NCBI RefSeq assembly: GCF_013466425.1
Contig: NZ_CP059165.1
Span: 5,146,001-5,210,000, forward strand
DNA length: 64,000 nucleotides
Reading direction: 5' to 3'
Source: Mycobacterium vicinigordonae
Lineage (GTDB): Bacteria > Actinomycetota > Actinomycetes > Mycobacteriales > Mycobacteriaceae
In this document: positions 45,881 through 54,145 of the stretch, one piece after another
Layout: the number at the start of each line of letters is the position of its first letter
Position numbering within the stretch: the first letter of the stretch is position 1
Notes under the pieces: generated by a model
Seen by the model: only the letters and a program-made list of their open reading frames with translations
The model's database searches: none
Told to the model about the DNA's origin: nothing
Position numbers and translations under genes: made by a program

Positions 45881-46549
45881 GTGTGCGGCGTGCGGGAACC
45901 GTCATCGCTCAATCCCACTCTGCTCAGCCGCATTTCAACGGGACTGCGCCCGGACTGGGCCCGTACCATGCTGGCCCGAAGGATCGCCGCGGGCGGACTC
46001 GTGGCGCTGGCCGCGGTGGCGGCACTGCGCTCCGATCCCGAGCGCGATCGCGTCGAGGTGTTGGTGGCCGCGCACGACTTGAGCCCCGGCGTCGCTCTGA
46101 CCGCAGCCGACGTGCACATCGAAAAGCGTTTGGCAACAACAATTCCCGACGGTTCACAAACCAACATCCAGACGGTGCTCGGCTCGACGCTGGCCAGTCC
46201 CGCGCGGCGCGGCGAGGTGCTCACCGACGTCAGCTTGTTGGGCAGCCGGTTGGCCGAGTCGACGGCCGGCCCCGGTGCCCGGATCGTGCCGCTACGCCTG
46301 GCCGACAGCGCACTGGTCGACCTGGTCAGGGTCGGCGACGTGGTCGATGTGCTGGCCGCGCCGGCCAACGAATCCCCCGCGACCGCCCGACTGATAGCCA
46401 CCGATGCGGTGGTGGTGCTGGTCTCTACCAAGCAGAAAATCCAGGCGGGCGACAACGACCGTGTTGTGCTGGTCGCGTTGCCAGCTCGGCTGGCAAGCAC
46501 GGCTGCCGCTGCAGCACTGGCGCAGACCGTAACCCTCATCCTGCATTGA
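45881..46549 (+). CDS. SAF domain membrane protein (Rv0990c-like)
   Basis: The 222-residue protein has an N-terminal transmembrane helix (MLARRIAAGGLVALAAVAAL) and a SAF domain of the CpaB/RcpC type around residues 55-130: VEVLVAAHDLSPGVALTAAD, then an adjacent beta region ending IVPLRLADSALVDLVRVGDV. SAF domains of the CpaB type bind glycan in pilus assembly, but no pilus genes are near, and function here is unknown. The start may be the GTG at 45881 or a later one. The location after ruc matches M. tuberculosis Rv0990c, and the CIRCE element may control both. Confidence 0.8.
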   Translation: MCGVREPSSLNPTLLSRISTGLRPDWARTMLARRIAAGGLVALAAVAALRSDPERDRVEVLVAAHDLSPGVALTAADVHIEKRLATTIPDGSQTNIQTVLGSTLASPARRGEVLTDVSLLGSRLAESTAGPGARIVPLRLADSALVDLVRVGDVVDVLAAPANESPATARLIATDAVVVLVSTKQKIQAGDNDRVVLVALPARLASTAAAAALAQTVTLILH

Positions 46550-46580
46550 CGGGCGCCTACTGCGCACGTCCGGCATCTCG

Positions 46581-46596
46581 CCGGTGGCCGCACCGG
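46581..46596. terminator. Hairpin between convergent SAF and amidohydrolase genes
   Basis: CCGGTG, loop GCCG, CACCGG: a perfect 6-bp stem in the 71-bp gap between convergent genes, consistent with a bidirectional terminator. Confidence 0.4.
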
Positions 46597-46620
46597 GGTG
46601 CGACCGCTACCGACCGCTTC

Positions 46621-47889
46621 TTACAGCACCCGGTAAGGGTTGGCATCGTCTCGCTCCCCCGCGTTGTGCTGGTTGAGCGCGCGAATGGACACGTCATGAC
46701 CCTCGGCGGCCTGCCGCAACGCACCGACCGTCGCCTTCTCGCGAGGGATGCGGGCAAACGGGTCGAACGAATACCAGTTCATCGCGTTGAGGTGAGTCAT
46801 CTTGTCGACTTCATCCTCCGGCACGCTTTCCGCGGTAAAGACTTCCCAGAGCTGCTCTGGTGCACCCGGCCACATCGAGTCGCCGTGCGGGTAGTCGGCC
46901 TCCCAGGCGATGTTGTCGATGCCGATCTTGCGACGCAGCGCGGTGCCCACCGGATCGCTGATGAAGCAAGCAAGGAAGTGCTCCCGAAACACCTCGGACG
47001 GGAGCTTGCCACCGAAGTCTTGATGGGTCCACGTCGAATGCACCTCGAACGTGCGGTCCGCTCGCTCCAGGAAGTACGGGATCCACCCCGTGCCGCCCTC
47101 GGCCAACGCGATCTTTAGGTCCGGGTAAGCCTTAATTGCTTTGGACCACAACAGATCCGCGGCCGTCTGCACGATGTTCATCGGCTGCACGGTCATCATC
47201 ACGTCTATCGGCGCGTCGGGTGCCGTCATCACCAATTTGCCGGAGGATCCGAAGTGGATGTTCATCACGGTGTCGGTGTCACACAACGCCTTCCACAGTG
47301 GATTCCAGTAAGGATCGTGAAAGCTGGGGTAACCCATCACGGACGGGTTCTCGGTGAAACTCAACGCGTGCACGCCCTTCTTCGACACCCGCCGCACCTC
47401 CTGCGCACACGCCTCGGCATCCCAGATCACCGGCAACGCCATCGGGATGAACCGTCCCGGGTATGCCCCGCACCAATCGTCGATGTGCCAGTCGTTGTAG
47501 GCCCGTACCAATGCCAGCGAGAACTCCGGGTCGTCGGTGGCAAACAGCCGTCCAGCAAATCCCGGAAAGGACGGAAAGCAGATTGAGGCAAGGACGCCAC
47601 CTGCATTCATGTCTTTGACCCGTTCGTCGATCTGGTAGCAACCGGGCCGGATCTCGTCGAGACTCTGCGGTTCTAGGCCGTACTCGTGCTTGGGGCGGCC
47701 GGCCACAGCGTTGAGTGCCGCATTGGGGATCACTCTGTCACGGAATTTCCACACGTCCGAGCCGTCCGGGCTACGCACCAATCGGGGTGCATCGTCCAAA
47801 TACTTTCCCGGCAAATGATTCTCGAACATATTCGGCGGCTCGACCGTGTGATCGTCGACACTGATCAGAATCATGTCATCGCTGTTCAT
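46621..47889 (-). CDS. Amidohydrolase family metal-dependent hydrolase
   Basis: The 422-residue protein belongs to the amidohydrolase_2 (ACMSD-like) group. It begins MILISVDDHTVEPPNMFENH, where the DxH pair (VDDH) at the first strand is the metal-binding motif. NIHFGSSGK contains the His of strand 5, LKIALAEGGTGWIPY supplies the Glu-Gly-Gly region, and WEADYPHGDSMWPG the catalytic Asp of strand 8. Such proteins are decarboxylases or hydrolases of carboxylated substrates and are often found beside P450s. I chose the ATG at 47889 (47892 is equally good), which overlaps the P450 stop by 14 bases; a start at 47979 would overlap by 104 bases. Confidence 0.88.
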   Translation of the reverse strand: MNSDDMILISVDDHTVEPPNMFENHLPGKYLDDAPRLVRSPDGSDVWKFRDRVIPNAALNAVAGRPKHEYGLEPQSLDEIRPGCYQIDERVKDMNAGGVLASICFPSFPGFAGRLFATDDPEFSLALVRAYNDWHIDDWCGAYPGRFIPMALPVIWDAEACAQEVRRVSKKGVHALSFTENPSVMGYPSFHDPYWNPLWKALCDTDTVMNIHFGSSGKLVMTAPDAPIDVMMTVQPMNIVQTAADLLWSKAIKAYPDLKIALAEGGTGWIPYFLERADRTFEVHSTWTHQDFGGKLPSEVFREHFLACFISDPVGTALRRKIGIDNIAWEADYPHGDSMWPGAPEQLWEVFTAESVPEDEVDKMTHLNAMNWYSFDPFARIPREKATVGALRQAAEGHDVSIRALNQHNAGERDDANPYRVL

Positions 47890-49345
47890 CATCACACCTT
47901 CGAAGACGCAATCCGGCCACGATGCGACTGGACCGTAGGGAACTGAGGGCAGGATTCTTATTGGCTCCGCGCTGCTCATGCGGCAACACTTCTTGGCGAC
48001 GGAAAGGAGTCATGCGCAAGCCCTGGGGCTGGACAATCGCCCAAGGCCGTTCACGAACGCGCACTTTCGGCTCTAGTGACAGATGCCAATCACGCAAAAT
48101 TGTGGCGGCGGTGACCAGCATTTCCGTCATGGCGAATGCGTCACCTATGCACTTGTGTTTGCCAATACCGAAGGGGATAAAAGTATGCCGCGGCACCGGC
48201 GCCGAGTGCTCTGCGGCCCAGCGGTCCGGTTTGAATGCAAGGGGATCGTCATACACCGTTGGATCCCGGTGAATCGCGGTAGGGCTAAAAGCTACCTCCA
48301 CCCCGGCCGGAATCTGGAACTGCCCCAAGCGAACCTCCTCGACGGTTCGGCGGGTCAGGATCGAGTTCGGCGTATGCAGACGCAAAGCCTCGTGGACGAC
48401 CCGTTTCAGCAGCTCGAGATCGCGAAGGTTGTCGTAAGTGATGGGCTCGGCGCCCAACTTGTCGTCGAGTTCGCGGACAACCTCGCGCTCGATCTCCGGG
48501 TGCCGGTCCAGTTCATAGAACAGCCAAGACAGTGTGGTGGAGGATGTCTCGGTGGCCGCGAGCAGCAGGGTGAGCACCTCGTCTCGCACCTGGCAGTCGC
48601 TCATCGGTTGGCCGGTGTCCTCGTCGCGGGCCTCCAGCAGCATGGCCAGCGCGCTCTGGCCACCCTGGCCAGAGCAGCGATACGCCGCTACGAGCTCCGC
48701 GACAAGCTCGCGTACATCGGCGATCGCGCGCTGAAACCGGCGGTTGACCGGAATGGGTAACTGGGCCAGCCACTCGAATGGGTAGAACGTCTGCCAGATA
48801 ACGCCCTGGTTGATAGCGATCAGCGCCTGCTCGACCCGGGATACCGCCGATTGGCCGACATCGGTTTGGAAGAGCCCTCGGCACACCACCGCCAGTGCCA
48901 TCGTGTGAATTTCGTGGGCCACTTCGATCGACCCACCCGGGCGCCATGCCCGCGACAACGTCTGCGCGGACTCGGCCATCACCGCCGTATATCGGGCGAT
49001 CTGCTGGCGGTGGAAGGCCGGTTGGAGCAACCGTCGTTGACGGCGGTGAAGTTCTCCGTCCGAAACGAGCAACCCTTGCCCGAGAGCCTTGCCGGCGCGT
49101 TCGAAAAGCGCTCCGCGAGTGAAGGATTCGGACTGCGAGGTCATCATGTCTCGCACCAGATCGTGCGAGGTGACCAGATAGGCGACACGTGGGCCCAGGT
49201 GAATGGCGACGACGTCGCCTACTGACCGAAGCCGCGCCATGTATCCCAGGGGGTCGCGGGCCAGAGCCCCCAGATGCCCCAGGACCGGCAGCCGACCGGG
49301 GGCGACGGGTGGTGTCCGCACCCCGGGTGGGATGGCGACCGTCAT
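47876..49345 (-). CDS. Cytochrome P450
   Basis: The 489-residue P450 has all core motifs. The I-helix is LLAATETSSTTLSW (Ala replaces the usual Gly in AGxET), ExxR is EALR, and the haem loop is FIPFGIGKHKCIGDAFA, with the ligand Cys at residue 399. SILTRRTVEEVRLGQF lies in the substrate-access region. The tail after about residue 450 is longer than usual and overlaps the downstream gene. The substrate is unknown. It forms a transcription unit with the amidohydrolase and is divergent from the LuxR regulator, so it may belong to the terpenoid cluster. Confidence 0.9.
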   Translation of the reverse strand: MTVAIPPGVRTPPVAPGRLPVLGHLGALARDPLGYMARLRSVGDVVAIHLGPRVAYLVTSHDLVRDMMTSQSESFTRGALFERAGKALGQGLLVSDGELHRRQRRLLQPAFHRQQIARYTAVMAESAQTLSRAWRPGGSIEVAHEIHTMALAVVCRGLFQTDVGQSAVSRVEQALIAINQGVIWQTFYPFEWLAQLPIPVNRRFQRAIADVRELVAELVAAYRCSGQGGQSALAMLLEARDEDTGQPMSDCQVRDEVLTLLLAATETSSTTLSWLFYELDRHPEIEREVVRELDDKLGAEPITYDNLRDLELLKRVVHEALRLHTPNSILTRRTVEEVRLGQFQIPAGVEVAFSPTAIHRDPTVYDDPLAFKPDRWAAEHSAPVPRHTFIPFGIGKHKCIGDAFAMTEMLVTAATILRDWHLSLEPKVRVRERPWAIVQPQGLRMTPFRRQEVLPHEQRGANKNPALSSLRSSRIVAGLRLRRCDDEQR

Positions 49346-49983
49346 TTCGGTCCGCCGTCAGAGCGACGAGGACGCACAAGCGTGTAAGCATCAACCATCT
49401 TCGACAGGCAGTAGGCTTGCGAAAGTTCTTCTAACGCTTCAGCAGCCGACGGACTCATGGGCGCCGACGCTAACACTTCGATGCCTTAGTTTTAAGGCCA
49501 TTGATGCTGCACCGCGCACAATTGAGTCATTTGACTGAACCGCCCTGACAGCAGACAGCACGGTGCTGGCATCGCCCTACCGTCCGTGAGTTTGCCGCGC
49601 AATTGGTTGGCATCGCCGAGCCTCTGTCATTCATGGCACCTACCAGTGCCAGGAATGACAAGCATCTGTGCCGTTCGCGGGAAGTGTCTGCGCAGGAGAC
49701 GGCACACTTGCTAGTCTGCGCCATCAATGATGGGACCCGCCGAACCTCGGTAGGAGACCCAGCAGATTTGTCGACCAGGGACTGCATCGAATCCGCTTCG
49801 CCTCGAGATTGCCTGCCTAAGCCCGGGAGGAGCACTATGCTACTTGCGTACGATCTGCAACAAGCACTCGCACCACACCGGGGCGGCGCCCGGTCGATCG
49901 GATAATTCCATTGCGGCACATGGTGATTGGATGATCTCCTACGACAGCGAAGATAGACCTTCAGCCAACCCGGTGGTGGCCGA
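49346..49983. other. Intergenic region between P450 and LuxR regulator
   Basis: This 638-bp divergent region has no gene I accept. It contains a 48-base relic of a LuxR gene end at 49494-49541 (see separate entry). The part from 49560 to 49905 has an open frame of 100 codons with no family resemblance and no clear start site. GGTGG at 49971-49975 is the likely ribosome-binding site of the regulator. Promoters for both flanking units should lie here. Confidence 0.4.
49494..49541 (+). pseudogene. Relic of a LuxR (LAL) gene 3' end
   Basis: This 48-base stretch matches the last codons of the complete LuxR gene (52663-52710) at 41 of 48 positions. The reading frame and stop codon are kept: KAIDAAPRTIESFD here and KAIDAAPHTIGSSD in the complete gene. 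Upstream of the stretch no similarity to the helix-turn-helix region is visible, so only a 15-codon fragment of a former paralogue remains. Mismatches are spread through both wobble and first positions, which suggests an old event. Confidence 0.7.
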
Positions 49984-52707
49984 TTGATCGATCGGGTAGA
50001 GGAACTAGGCGCGCTGGAGTCGTTTCTCGATGGCGGCGGCCCCTGCGGAGGCATGTTGCTGCGCGGCGAAGCCGGGGTCGGCAAGTCGATGCTCGTGCAG
50101 GAGCTCTCGGACCGAGCGGCGGCGCGGGGTCGGCGGGTATTGCGCTGCAGCGGGGTCGAAGCGGAGGCCTCTTTCGTGCTGGCCGGGCTCAGCCAGCTGG
50201 TCTACCCGCTGCGAGACTTCATCGGCGACCTTGGGATCGAGGATCAGCGCACGTTACAGACAGTGCTGGGAGTGCCATCCGACAAGGCACCATCCGTTAG
50301 CGGGCTTACCTTTGCTTTGTTAAACCTCTTGACCGCGGCAGGCGACGTCAAGCCGCTGCTGGTGGCTCTAGATGACGCGCATTGGTTCGACGATGTCAGC
50401 GCCCGGGTGATCGCGATGGCCGGCCGACGACTTGATGTCGCGGCGGTGCGCCTAATTGCCGCGTGCCGCGCCGAGGTACCAAACGCCCTGGCCGACGGAG
50501 GATGGCCGCAGCTGATGCTGGGTCCGTTCGACGCGGAGTACTCCGCGAGCTTTCTGGACGAGCTCGGTGTCGACTTGACGCCGACGGCCCGCCTGGCGGT
50601 GCTCGACCAGGCCGCTGGCAATCCGTTGGCCCTGGAGGAACTCTCACGGTGTGCGCTGGAGAACGCGTGGACCCACGAAGCACCGTTGCCGCTGACGCAG
50701 CGCTTGGTCGCAATCTTCGGCGAAAGGCTGAAAAGCCTCGACGCGGCCACCAAGACCGAGCTGCTCCGCGGCGCCCTTGACGGCCCCGCGGCACCCGATG
50801 TGATGTCGGCCCCGCCGCGAAACCGCTATGTGATGGAGGGGATTGAGGCCGCCGTCGAGTCCGGCATCCTGATTATCGACAGCCGCGGCGAAATGGTGTT
50901 CCGGCATCCCCTGGTCCGTGCTGCAGTGATCCAAGCCTCGAGCGCGATACACCGCCGTGCTGCACACGCACTGCTCGCCGACATTTATCCCGATGACCTG
51001 GTACGCCGTGCCGCACATCTTGCCGACGCCACCGTCGGTCCCGATCAAGCGGTGGCCGATACCCTCGCCAAGGCGGCCGAAGTCACGATCCGGCGCGGCG
51101 GTGCACGGCAGGCAATTCGGTCGTACCGTCGCGCCGCCGAATTGTGTGAGGAGTCGCGACGCCGAGAAGAACTGTTGGCAGACGCGGCGTTTGTCGCGTT
51201 GCAAGCCGCGCAACTCGACGAGGCCGAGCGCCTCCTGGCGGATGTAGATCTGGGTGCGCGTGCGTCGAGAACCGCGGTGCTTACCTCGTCATTTATTTCG
51301 TTATACCGCTACGGCGATGTGACCGCGACGCATCGGTACCTCGTCGAACGACTGCAATCGGGTGATGACCTTGACCGCGACTCCCTCACCCGGATGGTCA
51401 ACTTGCTGCTTGCGGCCAACATGTTCGCCGCAGATCCCGTTATGTGGGGTATTACCGATACGCTGGTCGACTCGCTCGCCAGCAGGCTGGGCGAGCTGAC
51501 GCTGATCTACCGGGACGCCTGGGCCGATGTGGCGCGCCGCGGCCATGGCGTGCGGCAACGGCTAGACGCGCAATTAAACCGGCTCCCGGAGCTGGATCCT
51601 TGGGATCTGATGCGGCTTGGCCTGTCGGGCTACTACGTCGACGTGATCGAGGACTTCCGTCCAGCCCTAACTCGCATGGTTGATCGCGAAATCGACGGCG
51701 GTGCGGCTACTATCGCGCTCGCGACGCTCGCGCTGGTCATGGTTTACCAGATAGCGACGGGCCAGTGGGCGGAGGCGCTGCGCTCCGGCCAGCGCGGAGT
51801 GTCCTTATGCAGCGAGCACCACTACGGCCTATTCGGGTGTCAGTTCCGAAGCTATTTGGGCCTGCTCGCCGCCCACCAGGGCAATGTCGAGCGTGCCCGC
51901 GCCTTCGCCGCAGAGGTGCGGGTATGGGCAGAGCCACGGCGGGTGGGCTTCTGTCTGGGCAACGCCCAACAGATCGCGGTCCTGTGCAGTCTCGCCGAAG
52001 GCGATTACGAATCGGCCTACCTACACGCCACCGCAATCACCGCAGTAGGCGAGTTCCCGCCGTATTCGCTGCACGCCCCCCGCACCTTGTTCGATTTAGT
52101 CGAGGCCGCCGTGCATACGGACCGGCTAGCTGAAGCGCGCCAGCACCTGCAGGCAGCCGAACGCCTCAAGTTTGGCTATGCCACACCGCGATTGGCCATC
52201 GCGATCGGCGCTGCGGCGGCCTTGTGCGCCTCGGACGAACTGGCTCCGGCGCTGTTCGAGAAGACATTGCGGCACCCCGATATTGCTGCGTTCCCCTTCG
52301 AGCACGCCCGCGTGCGCCTGGCCTACGGGATGCGCCTTCGCCGGTTACGCCGCTACAGCGTCGCTCGGGTGGTACTGGACGCCGCGGAAGAAATCTTTTC
52401 TGGCCTGGGCGCAGAACCGTGGGCCCAGCGAGCACGCAGTGAACTTCGCGCAGCAGGCACCTCGGTACACCACTCGGCCACCGGGGGGCCCGCTCCGCTC
52501 AGCGCGCAGGAACGCCGCATCGCCGAATTGGCCGCCAAAGGGCTGACCAACAAGGAGATCGCCCGGCAGATGAGTCTCTCGCCACGCACCGTTGGCGCGC
52601 ATTTATACCGGTTATTCCCGAAGCTAGGCGTTACCCGGCGCGCCGGATTGCATGACGCTCTCAAGGCCATCGATGCTGCACCCCACACTATTGGGTCATC
52701 TGACTGA
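49984..52707 (+). CDS. LAL-family (MalT-type) LuxR transcriptional regulator
   Basis: The 907-residue regulator has an N-terminal AAA ATPase domain with Walker A GEAGVGKS (residues 28-35) and Walker B LLVALDDAHWFDD (around 120). A long helical, TPR-like middle follows, and the C-terminal LuxR helix-turn-helix is LTNKEIARQMSLSPRTVGAH (about residues 850-870). LAL regulators often control actinobacterial secondary-metabolite clusters. The start is a TTG at 49984 with GGTGG upstream; no ATG or GTG gives an intact Walker A region. The gene is directly upstream of the terpenoid operon and in the same direction, so it is the probable pathway-specific activator. Confidence 0.9.
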   Translation: MIDRVEELGALESFLDGGGPCGGMLLRGEAGVGKSMLVQELSDRAAARGRRVLRCSGVEAEASFVLAGLSQLVYPLRDFIGDLGIEDQRTLQTVLGVPSDKAPSVSGLTFALLNLLTAAGDVKPLLVALDDAHWFDDVSARVIAMAGRRLDVAAVRLIAACRAEVPNALADGGWPQLMLGPFDAEYSASFLDELGVDLTPTARLAVLDQAAGNPLALEELSRCALENAWTHEAPLPLTQRLVAIFGERLKSLDAATKTELLRGALDGPAAPDVMSAPPRNRYVMEGIEAAVESGILIIDSRGEMVFRHPLVRAAVIQASSAIHRRAAHALLADIYPDDLVRRAAHLADATVGPDQAVADTLAKAAEVTIRRGGARQAIRSYRRAAELCEESRRREELLADAAFVALQAAQLDEAERLLADVDLGARASRTAVLTSSFISLYRYGDVTATHRYLVERLQSGDDLDRDSLTRMVNLLLAANMFAADPVMWGITDTLVDSLASRLGELTLIYRDAWADVARRGHGVRQRLDAQLNRLPELDPWDLMRLGLSGYYVDVIEDFRPALTRMVDREIDGGAATIALATLALVMVYQIATGQWAEALRSGQRGVSLCSEHHYGLFGCQFRSYLGLLAAHQGNVERARAFAAEVRVWAEPRRVGFCLGNAQQIAVLCSLAEGDYESAYLHATAITAVGEFPPYSLHAPRTLFDLVEAAVHTDRLAEARQHLQAAERLKFGYATPRLAIAIGAAAALCASDELAPALFEKTLRHPDIAAFPFEHARVRLAYGMRLRRLRRYSVARVVLDAAEEIFSGLGAEPWAQRARSELRAAGTSVHHSATGGPAPLSAQERRIAELAAKGLTNKEIARQMSLSPRTVGAHLYRLFPKLGVTRRAGLHDALKAIDAAPHTIGSSD

Positions 52708-53101
52708 TCCCACCTAGTCCGCCAGGCGCAACCCTGTGCATGTCCCCGCGATGAAGCGACGAAGCAATGAAGCGGGACCAGGGCAAGGAGCACCGCATGG
52801 CGGTCACGCGAACACGGGTGAAGTTCGCCGATGGACTTTGGCGGCATTCGCGGACCGCCGGACGGCTCCGCTACCCCGACCAACAGCGGGCAGCGTACGC
52901 ACGACCCGCGTCCAGCCCACCGGGATTCCCCCCGCCGCTACCAGATAGCCGCGAGGCACAATGCGGCCGCTGTCACACTGCGCCAGTCTTCTGGCGTCAG
53001 CGCTAAAAGCGTTGCACCTCAGGCATTTCAAACGATCTCTCCATCCTCATAGCTACGACGGCCGGTTACGCCCAACCACATGCGATACCAGGAGGCTGCG
53101 A
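52708..53101. other. Intergenic region before the terpenoid operon
   Basis: This 394-bp gap separates the LuxR gene and the prenyl synthase gene. AGGAGG at 53090-53095 lies 6 bases before the ATG and is a strong ribosome-binding site. A possible small ORF (52797-53006, 69 codons, with AGGAG upstream) has no family likeness. The gap should hold the operon promoter and LAL operator sites; no clear palindrome was seen. Confidence 0.4.
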
Positions 53102-54136
53102 ATGTCAGTTGACGCTACTCGCACAAGTGAGTCGTCTCGTTCTGGCTTAGACGTCTTGCGGCGTGCCCAGTGTGATTGTGACCCGTTCTTACGCGACGCA
53201 ATTGGATCACTCAACGAACCGCTAGCGACGATGGGCGGCTACCACTTCGGATGGTGGGATGCCGATAAGGGAGGTGCGCCAGCCACGTCGGGGAAGTCGC
53301 TTCGGGCGGCCCTCGTTTTTGGCGCCGCGCGGGCTTGTGGATATCGCGGCGACGCCACGCCCGCTGCGGCAGCCGTGGAGCTTATTCACAACTTCACGCT
53401 GCTTCACGACGATGTCATGGACGGTGATTCGACGCGCCGGGGCAGAGCCACCGTGTGGAGGGTATGGGGGGTTAATAACGCAATCCTGCTGGGGGACGCG
53501 CTCCACGCCTTAGCGATACGGATCTTGACTGAATCACTCGGGCAGACTGCGGCTCTGAGCGCGATCGCGCGGCTGGAGCAGACTTGCCTCGACCTATGTG
53601 TAGGCCAACACGAAGACTGCGCCTTTGAGCGGTGCATGAGCGTGACGGTTCCCGACTACCTGCGCATGGCAGCCGGCAAGACCGCCGTGTTGATGGGCTG
53701 CGCGTGCGCATTGGGTGCGCTGAGCGCCGGCGCCGACGCGACCACGGTATGCGCATTAGACCGGTTTGGTTACGAGCTCGGCCTAGCGTTTCAAATCGTC
53801 GACGATCTGATTGGGCTCTGGGGAAACCCCGCTGCGACAGGAAAGCCGGTCGGCAACGATTTGGCCCGCCGAAAGGCGACATTACCGATCGTTGTCGCCC
53901 TTAGCTCTACCGGCGAGGCGGCCGTCGAACTGGCGAAGCTGTACAAGTCCGATCACGCGATGACTCAGCAGGAGATTGTTCGTGCTGCCGACCTGGTGGA
54001 GGCCGCGGGGGGCAGGGAGGCCGCGCAGCGTTACGCAAACGAGCGGATGCACGCCGCCATGACCGCGCTGCCCGACTCAATGAAGTCGAGCGAGCTCGTT
54101 GCGTTGGCGCAGTTGGTTATCGATCGTGACAAGTGA
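53102..54136 (+). CDS. Polyprenyl (likely geranylgeranyl) diphosphate synthase
   Basis: The 344-residue trans-isoprenyl diphosphate synthase has the first Asp-rich motif DDVMD at residues 103-107, followed by GDSTRRGRATVW. The second motif region QIVDDLIGLWG (234-235) lacks the final Asp, as is common in the IdsB-type branch of mycobacteria. The aromatic Phe98 is five residues before the first motif, a position that affects chain length; C15 or C20 product cannot be decided from this alone. It condenses IPP with an allylic diphosphate to make the substrate for the terpene synthase. It is the first gene of the operon (9 bases to the P450). Confidence 0.93.
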   Translation: MSVDATRTSESSRSGLDVLRRAQCDCDPFLRDAIGSLNEPLATMGGYHFGWWDADKGGAPATSGKSLRAALVFGAARACGYRGDATPAAAAVELIHNFTLLHDDVMDGDSTRRGRATVWRVWGVNNAILLGDALHALAIRILTESLGQTAALSAIARLEQTCLDLCVGQHEDCAFERCMSVTVPDYLRMAAGKTAVLMGCACALGALSAGADATTVCALDRFGYELGLAFQIVDDLIGLWGNPAATGKPVGNDLARRKATLPIVVALSSTGEAAVELAKLYKSDHAMTQQEIVRAADLVEAAGGREAAQRYANERMHAAMTALPDSMKSSELVALAQLVIDRDK

Positions 54137-54145
54137 GGCCGACCG

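Noticed and set aside
47890..47979. Longer N-terminus for the amidohydrolase
   Set aside because: It would overlap the P450 gene by 104 bases and adds residues not seen before the conserved VDDH start.
49603..49905. 100-codon open frame upstream of the LuxR gene
   Set aside because: No family likeness, no good ribosome-binding site, and mixed composition. I treat it as non-coding.
52797..53006. 69-codon ORF with AGGAG upstream between LuxR and the prenyl synthase
   Set aside because: The predicted product is Arg/Pro-rich without recognisable motifs; it could be chance in high-GC DNA. Conservation in relatives would be needed.
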